Shown piece after piece: positions 42,903 to 51,332 of a stretch of DNA of 64,000 bases. Each line of letters starts with the position of its first letter. The first letter of the stretch is position 1. The notes below the pieces were generated by a model. The model saw nothing but the letters and a program-made list of their open reading frames with translations. It ran no database searches and was not told where the DNA came from. Where the stretch lies: assembly GCA_039184865.1 (NCBI GenBank), contig JBCDAV010000012.1, positions 86,722-150,721 of the forward strand, given 5' to 3'. Made by a program: the position numbers and the translations under genes. The stretch comes from Thermohalobaculum sp039184865. GTDB taxonomy: Bacteria; Pseudomonadota; Alphaproteobacteria; Rhodobacterales; Rhodobacteraceae.

Positions 42903-43898
42903 ATGAAATTCCTTTCGCGGATCACCGTCGCAGCCGCGGCCATGGCGGCAGTGCTTGGAACGGCACCGGCGATGGCCGAGGACAAGATCACGGCCGTCCA
43001 CGCCTTCCCGCCGTTCCTCGTCTACACCAAGACGTTCCTGGCGATGGTCGATGACATCAACGAGCGCGGCAAGGGCGTGGTCCAGATCGAAGTGCGCGGC
43101 GGACCGGAAGCCATCGGCATGTTCCAGCAGCCTGCGGCGGTGCGCGACGGCGTGGTCGACATGGTCCACACGCCGGGCAGCTTCTACGGCAAGAACGTGC
43201 CCGAGATCGACGCCATGGTCGCCAGCCGCGTGACCCCGATGGAGGCCCGCGCCAACGGTGGGGCCGCGGTCATGGATGCGGCTCACCAGAAGCGCTTCAA
43301 CGTCAAGCATCTCGGCTGGATCGACGGCGGCATCAAGTTCCACATCTACATGAACTCCGAGCCGAAGTTCCGCGATGACGGTATCCTCGACCTGACCGGC
43401 GTGAAGCTGCGGGACAACCCGATCTATCACGCCTTCTTCACGGCGCTGAACGCCACGACCTCGTCGATGCCGGCGACCGAAGTCTACTCGGCGCTCGAGA
43501 AGGGCGTGGTCGACGCGGCGGCGTGGACCGAGATCGGCATCCCGCAGCTCAAGTGGAACGAGTTCCTGAAGTACCGGGTCGACCCGACCTTCTACAACAC
43601 CGACATCGGTGTGATCATGAACGTCGACTCATGGAACGGGCTTTCGGACGCGTCCAAGAAGCTGATCCAGGACGTCGTGATCGAGTGGGAAGAGAAGTCG
43701 TGGAACGATCGTCAGGCCGACGTCGAAACGGATGCGAAGGTCCTGTCCGATGGCGGCATGAAGTTCGTCTCGCTGTCCGAGGAAGCCGGAAAAGCCTACC
43801 AGAAGATGGCCGATGACGCGGCGTGGGCACGTATGAAAGAGCGCGTCGGCGACGACCCGGTCTATGACGAACTGCGCAAGCTTTACGCCGGCGAGTGA
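42903..43898 (+). CDS. TRAP transporter substrate-binding protein (DctP family), second
   Basis: The 331-residue periplasmic protein has signal peptide MKFLSRITVAAAAMAAVLG with cleavage near APAMA-ED. DctP features include GVKLRDNPIYHAFFTALNATTSSMPATEVYSALEKGVVDAAAW, with the binding Arg in KLRDN, and the dimer-type C-terminal helices. It differs clearly from the first binding protein, so it should take another ligand. Its own gap and hairpins separate it from the fused permease. The separate DctQ and DctM genes at 46357 and 46915 lack a binding protein, so this may be their partner. A perfect terminator starts 19 bases after the stop. Confidence 0.94.
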   Translation: MKFLSRITVAAAAMAAVLGTAPAMAEDKITAVHAFPPFLVYTKTFLAMVDDINERGKGVVQIEVRGGPEAIGMFQQPAAVRDGVVDMVHTPGSFYGKNVPEIDAMVASRVTPMEARANGGAAVMDAAHQKRFNVKHLGWIDGGIKFHIYMNSEPKFRDDGILDLTGVKLRDNPIYHAFFTALNATTSSMPATEVYSALEKGVVDAAAWTEIGIPQLKWNEFLKYRVDPTFYNTDIGVIMNVDSWNGLSDASKKLIQDVVIEWEEKSWNDRQADVETDAKVLSDGGMKFVSLSEEAGKAYQKMADDAAWARMKERVGDDPVYDELRKLYAGE

Positions 43899-44593
43899 TC
43901 TGTCCGAATGAGTTTTGCGCCGCCCTGACCGGGGCGGCGCTTTTGCTTTCCGGCTGCACCGATGTCTCGGATGACGCAGCCCCGCCCCCCACGCCGGTCG
44001 CAGCACCCGTCGATGGAGCCGCCATATGCCCGCCACGACCGCTCGACCGGGTCTACGACCAGACGCTGCCGCGTAACGGCAACCACGACGCTGCGCTGAT
44101 CGACGATGCCGTGCGGCTCGAGACGAACCGGGAGCGTTGCGCCCGCGGCCTTCCGGCGCTCGAGGCGCACGCGGCTTTGCAACAGGCGGCCTTCCTGCAC
44201 GCGCAGGACATGGCGCGGCTTGGGATCTTTTCGCACAACACGCCCGTGCCGGGCCGCGAGACGCCGGGCGACCGAGTGACTCAGGTCGGCTTTCGCTGGC
44301 AGAACGTGGCCGAGAATATCACCGAGTCCCATTACATGGATTACGAGAACGGCGCACCCTACACGACGATCGACGCCGTGCGCTGCGAGTTCGCCTATGC
44401 CGACGGACGTCCAATCCCGCCCCAGACCTATGCATCGCTGGCCCGATCCGTCGTCGCGCGTTGGATGGGCAGCGAGGGACACCGCGCGAACCTGCTGAGC
44501 CCCGACGTGGTCGCGCACGGCTTCGCAATATTCCCGAATGGCGACACGGCGCTGTGCGGCGGTCTCTACGGCACCCAGGTTATGGCGCGGTGA
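43895..44593 (+). CDS. CAP/SCP-domain lipoprotein
   Basis: The 232-residue product has a short hydrophobic start ending in the lipobox LLLSGC (Cys21), a proline-rich linker, then a CAP domain: NRERCARGLPALEAHAALQQAAFLHAQDMA, IFSHNTPVPGRE, WQNVAENI and GHRANLLSPDVVAHG. The two histidines and two acids of the CAP cavity appear present. CAP proteins are secreted with diverse, mostly unknown roles. The start is GTG at 43895, overlapping the TRAP gene stop as GTGA. The signal-peptide codons coincide with a terminator-like hairpin, and the n-region lacks positive charge, so the start remains uncertain although no other in-frame start precedes the lipobox. Confidence 0.82.
   Translation: MICPNEFCAALTGAALLLSGCTDVSDDAAPPPTPVAAPVDGAAICPPRPLDRVYDQTLPRNGNHDAALIDDAVRLETNRERCARGLPALEAHAALQQAAFLHAQDMARLGIFSHNTPVPGRETPGDRVTQVGFRWQNVAENITESHYMDYENGAPYTTIDAVRCEFAYADGRPIPPQTYASLARSVVARWMGSEGHRANLLSPDVVAHGFAIFPNGDTALCGGLYGTQVMAR
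43917..43949 (+). terminator. Rho-independent terminator overlapping CAP lipoprotein signal peptide
   Basis: GCGCCGCCC (43917-43925) and GGGCGGCGC (43932-43940) make a nine-pair GC stem followed by TTTTGCTTT, a textbook terminator 19 bases after the TRAP binding-protein stop. The same bases encode CAALTGAALLL of the following lipoprotein. Termination would cut the CAP gene off, unless ribosomes following RNA polymerase suppress it. Confidence 0.75.
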
Positions 44594-44706
44594 CGATGTT
44601 GAGCCGCGGACGCTAAAGCTCTGCGGACAAAGCTGACATGAGCTTGACGGCAACTCTCAGAAACGCTCGTCTGACCTACTGAGAAACGTGTGAGTTTTGA
44701 GCAGGG

Positions 44707-45219
44707 TCACTCTGACAACCAGTCATCAAAACTCAGTTGTTGCCCTTCTTCGTCAGAAAGTGCGCGGATGCCAGTCTCCGAGAAGATAAGTTTGCGTCGC
44801 AGCTTCGGGAAATGGGCAATGTCGAAGCCAGAGCTTTCTCCGCCCATGAGGTAGATGAGGTCTTGCGTGTAGGGATTCGTAAGGTGATGAGGCGGTCCAT
44901 AGGGCGCCGGGAAGCCCATGATATCGCCCGGGCCAACCTCGATCACGTCTTTCCCAATCTCAGCGCGGCCCTTGCCTGACAGGATGATCAGGAACTCCTC
45001 GTCCCTCTCGTGTCGGTGAAAGGCGAAGCTTTCTTTTCCGGGTGGGACACGCGCCACATAAAGCGCCAACCGCTCGAGCCCAAACACGGGCGCCAGACGT
45101 TTCAGAAACACGTCTGACCTCGGATTGAACGGGTGCTTGATATGAGCTTCGGGCAGGTCAGAGATATCGACCGCCGACAGATACGGTTTCGCGATATTTT
45201 CTGATGTGCTCTCGGCCAT
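44707..45219 (-). CDS. Cupin-domain protein
   Basis: The 170-residue product has a single cupin barrel with motif 1 ESFAFHRHERDEEFLIILSG (two His and a Glu as metal ligands) and motif 2 GPGDIMGFPAPYGPPHHLTN. The metal site is complete, but the family includes isomerases, dioxygenases and sensors, so no reaction is assigned. ATG at 45219 (MAESTSENI) is preferred to a TTG nine bases upstream. It lies five bases after the methyltransferase gene on the same strand, so the two form an operon. Confidence 0.85.
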   Translation of the reverse strand: MAESTSENIAKPYLSAVDISDLPEAHIKHPFNPRSDVFLKRLAPVFGLERLALYVARVPPGKESFAFHRHERDEEFLIILSGKGRAEIGKDVIEVGPGDIMGFPAPYGPPHHLTNPYTQDLIYLMGGESSGFDIAHFPKLRRKLIFSETGIRALSDEEGQQLSFDDWLSE

Positions 45220-45224
45220 CGCGC

Positions 45225-46067
45225 TCAACCCTGACCATGCACGGCAGGTTCCGCCGGGTCAGTCCGCCGCGCTGTCACCAGCAGATAAGGCCAACGCATC
45301 CGGATCTGCCCGTCCGCACGCATCGCTTCGGCACCAAGTCGCAGGTCCTCTTTGATGGCGTCTCGCGCTTGTGGCTCTTGCGCGTCTATCAGCATCGGCG
45401 CGCGGACGATGCCTTTGTAGAGCAGCTCAAGCAGGTCATCTCCGGACGTTCCGATCCAGATCGCTTCCTGTTTCTGTACGTGGGCCGATGTGAACCCCGC
45501 TGCCTCAAGCGAAGACTTCCCTTCGTCGGGATCCGCAAACCGGAACGGCGGGGGTGCGGGCGGCAGATCGACGTCCATTGATCCGTGCCGTCTGATTGCT
45601 GACGTCAACAGATCGAACATGTCCCAGCCTTCCTGCGGCGGCAGCCATGACGTGTAGGCATAAGCCCCGCCAGGGCGCAGGACGCGCGCCGCCTCGCGGA
45701 TCGCTGCGTCGGGATCGCCGAGGTGCCACAATCCGAATGCGCACGTCGCGGTGTCAAACGAAGCATCATTGAATTCGAGGTTCTCTGCATCACCGACGCT
45801 GAAGCTTGCGGCCGAAACCTTCGCTCGCGCCGCCTCCACCATTGGAACCGCAAAATCGACGCCGACCACGCGGGCACCTCGGTCACTGGCAACAGCGGCA
45901 AGATCTCCGGTGCCGCAGCAAATATCTAACAGGTCATTTCCGGCGATCGGCGCGACGCTATCCAGCAGCGGCGAAATCGCCTGCTTCGTGATTGCGGCAA
46001 AGTGGGAATCGTAGAATTGCGCCTTGTTGGTCCAGCCCGTGTGCTCCAGTTTCTTGAAGCTCGGCAT
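45225..46067 (-). CDS. UbiE-like class I SAM-dependent methyltransferase
   Basis: The 280-residue protein has motif I LLDICCGTGDLAAVA (residues 46-60), post-I VVGVDFA, motif II FDTATCAFGLWHLGDP and motif III LRPGGAYAYTSW, typical of UbiE/COQ5-like small-molecule methyltransferases. Compared with UbiE it has a longer helical insertion (RHGSMDVDLPPAPPPFRFAD). The substrate is unknown. ATG at 46067 is the only good start. It forms an operon with the cupin gene. The pair sits between two TRAP gene groups, in opposite orientation. Confidence 0.88.
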   Translation of the reverse strand: MPSFKKLEHTGWTNKAQFYDSHFAAITKQAISPLLDSVAPIAGNDLLDICCGTGDLAAVASDRGARVVGVDFAVPMVEAARAKVSAASFSVGDAENLEFNDASFDTATCAFGLWHLGDPDAAIREAARVLRPGGAYAYTSWLPPQEGWDMFDLLTSAIRRHGSMDVDLPPAPPPFRFADPDEGKSSLEAAGFTSAHVQKQEAIWIGTSGDDLLELLYKGIVRAPMLIDAQEPQARDAIKEDLRLGAEAMRADGQIRMRWPYLLVTARRTDPAEPAVHGQG

Positions 46068-46356
46068 AGTCTTTCCTGACGACTGAATGACAGTCGCAGT
46101 CTAGCATATCGAAGGCTCGAATCCGAACGTCGCGCCGAAATCACCGCTCTCCCGGTTCGGATCGTAACACCACCCGATGTCCCGAAGGGCCTTTGCGCCC
46201 TGAAGCCGCAATGCAGTCATTCGCCGCCTAGCCGCGAATTGGCAAGACGGGCTGGGAGCGAAAATTCTCGGCATTGCATCTTGCGGCGAGCGGTCCTTGC
46301 CAATCCGTCCATGCCGGGGCAACACTGCGCCGGGGAGCAGGCACCGGCGGGACGCG

Positions 46357-46857
46357 ATGCGCATCATCGACAGGTTATGTGATTTTCTGGCCGTGCTTGC
46401 CGGGATCTATCTGGTGGCGATCATGCTCGGGATCGTGGTCAGTGCCCTGGCGCGAACGTTCGATCTGTCCGGCGCGTGGTCCAGCCACATCTTCACCTTC
46501 GCAGAGTTTGGACTGCTCTACATAGCCATGGCGGCCTCGCCCTGGCTTGTGCGCGAGAAAGGGCATGTCTTCATCGAGCTGCTGACCGCCGCCGTCCCGA
46601 AAAGCTCGCAGCCGGTGCTGAGCCGTGGGGTCTCGACCCTGTGCATCGTCATTTGCCTCGTGCTCGCCTGGTACACATGGGGCGCGACGGCGAAAGCCTA
46701 CCGGTTCGGGGACGCCGAGATGCGCTCGCTCGACATGCCGAAATTCCTGCTTCTGGGCGCGATGCCGATCTGTTTCACGTTGATGGCCGTCCAGTTCTCG
46801 CGTTTCGTCTGGGGGGCCGAGACATTGCACTCCGGGCAGGCGGGGGTGCACGAGTGA
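46357..46857 (+). CDS. TRAP transporter small permease subunit (DctQ family)
   Basis: The 166-residue protein has four transmembrane helices: IDRLCDFLAVLAGIYLVAIM, FTFAEFGLLYIAMAASPWLV, VSTLCIVICLVLAWYTW and FLLLGAMPICFTLMAVQF. The conserved charged segment REKGHVFIELL between helices 2 and 3 is typical of DctQ. It forms a membrane complex with the DctM protein encoded 57 bases downstream. ATG at 46357 (MRIIDRL) is chosen over an ATG 20 codons upstream (46297), which would add a non-family leader. Confidence 0.9.
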   Translation: MRIIDRLCDFLAVLAGIYLVAIMLGIVVSALARTFDLSGAWSSHIFTFAEFGLLYIAMAASPWLVREKGHVFIELLTAAVPKSSQPVLSRGVSTLCIVICLVLAWYTWGATAKAYRFGDAEMRSLDMPKFLLLGAMPICFTLMAVQFSRFVWGAETLHSGQAGVHE

Positions 46858-46914
46858 CAGCGCTTACGCTGAAAGAAGGCTGGGTGCGCATCCAGCCTGC
46901 GAGGGCCTGACCGG

Positions 46915-48252
46915 ATGGAGTGGTTCGAGGCGCTGTTCTTTCTGCTGGGCATGATCCTGTTTTTCATGTTCCTCGGCGTCCCCGTGGCGCTATCCTTCCT
47001 TGCCGCGAACATGATTGGTGCTGCCTATTTCATGGGGGGCAGCGGGGACATTCTGACCCAGATGTCGCGCGGGATCGGACAGTTGGCGAACAACGCGATC
47101 CCTACGGTGACCAGCTTCAACCTGATGCCGGTTCCGATGTTCCTGCTGATGGGCGAGATCTTCTTCTTCACCGGTCTCGCCAACCGGATGTTCGGCGCGG
47201 TGGACGCGCTGATGGGCCGGCTGCCCGCGCGCCTGTCGTTCGTCACGGTCGCAGGCGGCACAGCATTTGCGACATTGAGCGGCTCGTCGATGGGGTCCAC
47301 GGCGCTGCTCGGGTCTCTGATGGTCCCGGAGATGCAACGGCGCGGTTACAAGAAACACATGGCGATCGGGCCAATCCTCGGGACAGGCGGGCTGGCCATG
47401 CTGATCCCGCCCTCGGCGCTCGCGGTATTGCTCGGCACGCTCGCAGAGCTCGATATCGGCGCCCTGCTCGTCGCCGGGGTCGTACCGGGCCTGATGCTGG
47501 CTCTGCTCTACGTTTTTCTGATCCTCGGCATGGCTGCAGTCGATCCTGATGCCGCGCCGTCCTACGAGGTCGACACGATCGGCTGGGGCGAGCGGTTGCG
47601 GCTGATCCTGTTCGACATCCTGCCGATGGTCTCGATCGTGATCGGCGTGATTCTGGTCATCATGTTCGGCGTCGCCACGCCGTCCGAAAGCGCTGCCTTC
47701 GGCTGCCTCGGCGTGGTGCTTCTGGCGGCGGTCTACCGCAGCCTCACCTGGGACGGCATCGTCAAGTCGGTCACCGGCGCGTTGAAGGTGACGACCATGG
47801 CGCTCCTGATTATCTTCGGCTCGGCGACCTTCTCGGCGCTGCTGGCATTCTCGGGCGCCTCCTCGGGCCTGATCAACTGGGCGACTGGCTTCGAACTGGA
47901 TCCGACGACCATGCTGATCGTGATGTTCCTGATCCTGCTGGTGCTGGGCATGTTCATGGATCAGCTCTCGATGATGCTGCTGACCGTGCCGATCTTCTTC
48001 CCACTGGCGCAGACGCTTGGGTTCGATCTGATCTGGTTTGCAGTGATCGTGCTTCTGGCGCTGGAGATCAGCTTCACCACGCCGCCGTTCGGCCTGCTGC
48101 TGTTCGTGATGAAGGGCGTCGCGCCGCCGGACACCAAGATGCGCGATATCTACATCTCGGCGCTGCCGTTCATCGGCTGCTCGATCCTGCTTGTGATCCT
48201 GATGATCTTCTTCCCGGGCATCGCGCTCTGGCTGCCCGGGCTCGGAGGGTGA
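46915..48252 (+). CDS. TRAP transporter large permease subunit (DctM family)
   Basis: The 445-residue protein is the normal length for DctM, with about 12 helices. Signature segments are FMFLGVPVALSFLAANM, GSSMGSTALLGSLMVPEMQRRGY, GTGGLAMLIPPSALAVLLG and MFMDQLSMMLLTVPIFFP. It catalyses sodium-coupled solute import with DctQ and a periplasmic binding protein. No binding-protein gene is directly attached; the nearest spare one is at 42903-43898. The stop is two bases before the ATG of the DUF2165 gene. Confidence 0.95.
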   Translation: MEWFEALFFLLGMILFFMFLGVPVALSFLAANMIGAAYFMGGSGDILTQMSRGIGQLANNAIPTVTSFNLMPVPMFLLMGEIFFFTGLANRMFGAVDALMGRLPARLSFVTVAGGTAFATLSGSSMGSTALLGSLMVPEMQRRGYKKHMAIGPILGTGGLAMLIPPSALAVLLGTLAELDIGALLVAGVVPGLMLALLYVFLILGMAAVDPDAAPSYEVDTIGWGERLRLILFDILPMVSIVIGVILVIMFGVATPSESAAFGCLGVVLLAAVYRSLTWDGIVKSVTGALKVTTMALLIIFGSATFSALLAFSGASSGLINWATGFELDPTTMLIVMFLILLVLGMFMDQLSMMLLTVPIFFPLAQTLGFDLIWFAVIVLLALEISFTTPPFGLLLFVMKGVAPPDTKMRDIYISALPFIGCSILLVILMIFFPGIALWLPGLGG

Positions 48253-48253
48253 G

Positions 48254-48742
48254 ATGGATTGGGTCGTGCTGCTCGCGCAGGCAGGGCTTACCTTTTGGCT
48301 GACGGCATGGCTGTTCACCGGCGCGCTCGACAACTGGCTTTACCCGGAGATGAACGAGACCTTCACGGCGCAGGTGCTGTCGATGGCGCGGCTGAAGGAA
48401 CAGTATCCCGACGATTATGCGCAGATTGCTCATCGCCGGATCGAAAACCCGCGAGTTCAGCGCTTGCTGTTTCGGTTCATCGTCCTCGCAGAGACGATCG
48501 CCGTTCTGGTGCTCGCGGCCGGAACGGTTCTGCTGGCTTTGGCATTGTTCGGTGTCATGACGCCCGAGGTCGCGCGCCCCGTCGCGCTGCTTGGCGCGCT
48601 GTTGTTCACCTCGGTCTGGTCAGGGTTCCTGGTCGCGGGAAACTGGTTCGCTTACTGGTATTGCCACGAGTGGTCGCAGAACACGCATTATCAGATGACC
48701 CTGTGGGGCCTTGGGACCATGGTGTTTCTGGTCCTGCCCTGA
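48254..48742 (+). CDS. DUF2165-like small integral membrane protein
   Basis: The 162-residue protein has about four transmembrane helices and the characteristic C-terminal signature SGFLVAGNWFAYWYCHEWSQNTHYQMTLWGLGT, which I associate with DUF2165. The function of the family is unknown. The ATG follows the DctM stop by one base, so it is co-transcribed and perhaps coupled with the TRAP permease. This suggests an accessory role in that transport system. Confidence 0.75.
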   Translation: MDWVVLLAQAGLTFWLTAWLFTGALDNWLYPEMNETFTAQVLSMARLKEQYPDDYAQIAHRRIENPRVQRLLFRFIVLAETIAVLVLAAGTVLLALALFGVMTPEVARPVALLGALLFTSVWSGFLVAGNWFAYWYCHEWSQNTHYQMTLWGLGTMVFLVLP

Positions 48743-48784
48743 GACGCGCATCGGCGCGCACAGCACGATCCTAGAAATCGTCGT

Positions 48785-49516
48785 TCAAGGACCGAACACA
48801 CCTGAGACCGCCGCCCAGATCACCGGCAACAGGATCGCGGTCGCGAGCGCGTTCAGCCCCATGGCGAGACCGGAGAACGCACCGGCTTCTTCATTCACCT
48901 GCAATGCGCGCGCCGTGCCGATGCCGTGACTCGCGGTGCCAATCGCGAGGCCGCGCGCGCGCCAGTCCCGAATACCCATGGCATTGAGAACGAGCGGACC
49001 GAACATCGCGCCGAGTATCCCCGTGACGATCACGAGCACGGCGGTCAGCGAGGGCAATCCGCCAAGCTGTTCGGCCACGGCCATCGCGACCGGCGCAGTA
49101 ACCGACTTCGGCGCGATCGAGATCAGCAGGTCCTCGGTTCCACCTGCGAGCCAGACCACCGCCATCGCAGACAGAATGGCGGTCAGTGACCCTGTGATCA
49201 GGCTCACGGTGATCGCAAACGCCGAGTCCCGGACGCGGCGCCATTGCCGATAGAGCGGAACGGCCAGGGCAACGGTGGCCGGGCCAAGCAGGAAATGAAC
49301 GAACTGCGCGCCTTCGAAATAGGTCGCGTAGTCGGTATCCGAGATCAGCAGGACGGGAACAACGATCAGAACCGCGCCCAGAACGGGATTGAGCAGAGGG
49401 TTGCGACCCGCGCGCTCGAAAACCCAGTTCGCCGCCTGAAAGGCCACCAGCGTCAGGGTCAGGTGAAAGAGGGGCGTCGCACTCAGATAGACCCAGGTGT
49501 CCTGCAGATTATCCAC
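48785..49516 (-). CDS. lrgB: LrgB/CidB family membrane protein
   Basis: The 243-residue protein has about seven helices. LrgB-family sequence includes LLGPATVALAVPLYRQW, APKSVTAPVAMAVAEQLGGLPSLTA and AIGTASHGIGTARALQVNEEAGAFSGLAMGL. With LrgA it forms a system linked to murein hydrolase export, autolysis control or, in plants and some bacteria, glycolate/pyruvate transport. Its start overlaps the end of lrgA by eight bases, so translation is coupled. Confidence 0.93.
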   Translation of the reverse strand: MDNLQDTWVYLSATPLFHLTLTLVAFQAANWVFERAGRNPLLNPVLGAVLIVVPVLLISDTDYATYFEGAQFVHFLLGPATVALAVPLYRQWRRVRDSAFAITVSLITGSLTAILSAMAVVWLAGGTEDLLISIAPKSVTAPVAMAVAEQLGGLPSLTAVLVIVTGILGAMFGPLVLNAMGIRDWRARGLAIGTASHGIGTARALQVNEEAGAFSGLAMGLNALATAILLPVIWAAVSGVFGP

Positions 49517-49856
49517 GATCGGTTGCCCTGCCCAACCGGTCCATCAGGAAGGCCGTGACGGCAATCGTGGCGACGGTGCTGACGACCAGCCCGAGACCCA
49601 GGGGCAGCAACGCTTCGCCGAGGATCTGAAAATGCAGGATCACGCCTGCCCCGGCCGGAACGAACAGCAGCGACATCGACCGCAAAAGACCGTCCTGCGT
49701 CCGGTCGAGATCTGGCGGCAACTCCTTTCGGATCACCAGAATCGTGAAAAGCAGAACCATGCCCAGCACCGGACCGGGCACCGGGATCGAGAGCGAGCCC
49801 GTGATGAACTCCCCGGCGAGCTGGCACCCGAGGATAAGGGTCAGAAACTTCAGCAT
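49509..49856 (-). CDS. lrgA: LrgA/CidA family holin-like membrane protein
   Basis: The 115-residue protein has four transmembrane helices and family motifs ILGCQLAGEFITGSLSIPVPGPVLGMVLLF and LLRSMSLLFVPAGAGVILHF. ATG at 49856 with AGAGGA upstream is preferred to an ATG 12 codons earlier. LrgA/CidA proteins are holin-like, and the pair with LrgB may instead carry small organic acids. It is the first gene of the two-gene operon. Confidence 0.93.
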   Translation of the reverse strand: MLKFLTLILGCQLAGEFITGSLSIPVPGPVLGMVLLFTILVIRKELPPDLDRTQDGLLRSMSLLFVPAGAGVILHFQILGEALLPLGLGLVVSTVATIAVTAFLMDRLGRATDRG

Positions 49857-49957
49857 CCGTTCCTCTCGCATTGCGGTGGCCGTAGTGGCCAAGCGAAAGG
49901 ACCATAGCTCTCCGGATTTCAGGTAAACAGGTGCCTCATCGTGTCGCCAGTCAGCCC

Positions 49958-51181
49958 TCAGTCGAACTTGCGGACATCGTCAATCACCTTGCCGTCATTG
50001 GGCAGGCTTCCCGGATCAACCGGCTCGACCGTGCCGCGCAATTTCAGAATGTCGCGCAGCGTGCCTTCGACCGCTCCGGTATCGAGACCGCTTCCTTCGG
50101 CCTTGAAGACCATGACGTCGGCATCTCCGTCGCGGTCGACGACAAGCCGGCCCTTTTCGATTTCGGGATGCCGTTTCAGAACATCGGCAATCTGCTCGGG
50201 GCGCACGAACATGCCCTTGACCTTTGTCGTCTGATCGGCGCGCCCCATCCATCCCTTGATCCGCATGTTGGTACGCCCACACGGCGACGGTCCGGCGAGC
50301 ACCGCCGACATGTCTCCGGTGGCGAAGCGGATCAGCGGATAATCGGGGTTCAGCGGCGTCACGAGGACCTCCCCGACCTCCCCGTCAGGAACAGGATCTC
50401 CTGTGCCGGGCCGTACGATCTCGACGATCACGCCCTCGTCGACCGTCATGCCTTCCATCGCCGGGGTTTCATAAGCAATGGAACCGAGGTCGGCGGTGCC
50501 ATAGCCTTGGACGCAGGTGATGCCGTTGTTCTTGTAGATCTGTCTGATCTGCGGAAAAAGCGGACCGCCGCCGACGATGGCCTTTCGGATCTTCAACTCG
50601 CGTCCAAGCTCGGACGCCTTCTCCATCAGCACCTTCAGGAAATCCGGCGTCCCGGCATAGGCCGTAGCGCCTACGTCCGATGCTGCAATCACCTGTGCCT
50701 CGGTATTGCCGATGCCGCCCGGGATCACCGTCGCGCCGATCGCGCGGGCGGCGTTGTCGAACATCGCACCCGCCGGGGTCAGGTGATAAGCGAAACAATT
50801 GATGCAGATGTCTTCCTTGCGAAGACCGCCTGCATAGAGTGCGCGTCCCAGCCGCCACCAGTCATGCGTCTGCATGCCCGGTTCATAGATCGGACCGGGG
50901 GATTGGAAAATGTAGTCGAATTCGGCAGCAGGACGGCTGGTCAATCCGCCGAAAGGCGGATCCGACTTCTGCAATTCGACCAGAGCGGACTTGCGCAGGA
51001 CGGGCAGTTTCGCGAGGGCGGCGCGGTCGGTAACAGCATCGGCGTTGACCCCGTCCAGCAGCCTCGCAAGGCCCGGTGACGTCGCTTGCGCCTGCTTGAT
51101 CTGCACGCGCAGCCCCTCGAACAGAGCCGCTTCCCGTTCTTCAGTCGTGCGGGTTTCAAGCGCATCGTAAAATTCAGACAT
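49958..51181 (-). CDS. Phenylacetate-CoA ligase (PaaK)-like AMP-forming ligase
   Basis: The 407-residue member of the ANL superfamily resembles PaaK: LPVLRKSALVELQ near the N-terminus, the core loop FDYIFQSPGPIYEPG, GYGTADLGSIAYET around the adenylate site, LNPDYPLIRFATGDMS with the ribose-binding Asp, and the hinge IKGWMGRADQTTKVKGMFV. It lacks the usual SSGTTG P-loop; the matching loop reads FQSPGPI, as in several alphaproteobacterial paralogues. It should activate a carboxylic acid as acyl-CoA. The acid is unknown, and no phenylacetate genes are nearby. Confidence 0.87.
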   Translation of the reverse strand: MSEFYDALETRTTEEREAALFEGLRVQIKQAQATSPGLARLLDGVNADAVTDRAALAKLPVLRKSALVELQKSDPPFGGLTSRPAAEFDYIFQSPGPIYEPGMQTHDWWRLGRALYAGGLRKEDICINCFAYHLTPAGAMFDNAARAIGATVIPGGIGNTEAQVIAASDVGATAYAGTPDFLKVLMEKASELGRELKIRKAIVGGGPLFPQIRQIYKNNGITCVQGYGTADLGSIAYETPAMEGMTVDEGVIVEIVRPGTGDPVPDGEVGEVLVTPLNPDYPLIRFATGDMSAVLAGPSPCGRTNMRIKGWMGRADQTTKVKGMFVRPEQIADVLKRHPEIEKGRLVVDRDGDADVMVFKAEGSGLDTGAVEGTLRDILKLRGTVEPVDPGSLPNDGKVIDDVRKFD

Positions 51182-51332
51182 GTCGTCCCCCCGGTCAGGT
51201 CTGGGCCGAGCCTAGTTTCCGCACGCGGAAGTCGCCAGCCCCTTCATCCACGCCATATCACACAATCGCGAGGGTGTTTCGGCGAGGCCGGGATGCATGC
51301 AAGGCTCGCTCCGCTGATCCCGGGAGGTCTCC

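Noticed and set aside
46858..46911. 18-codon GTG frame between DctQ and DctM genes
   Set aside because: Too short, with no ribosome binding site and no hydrophobic or recognisable character; the gap is better read as spacer.
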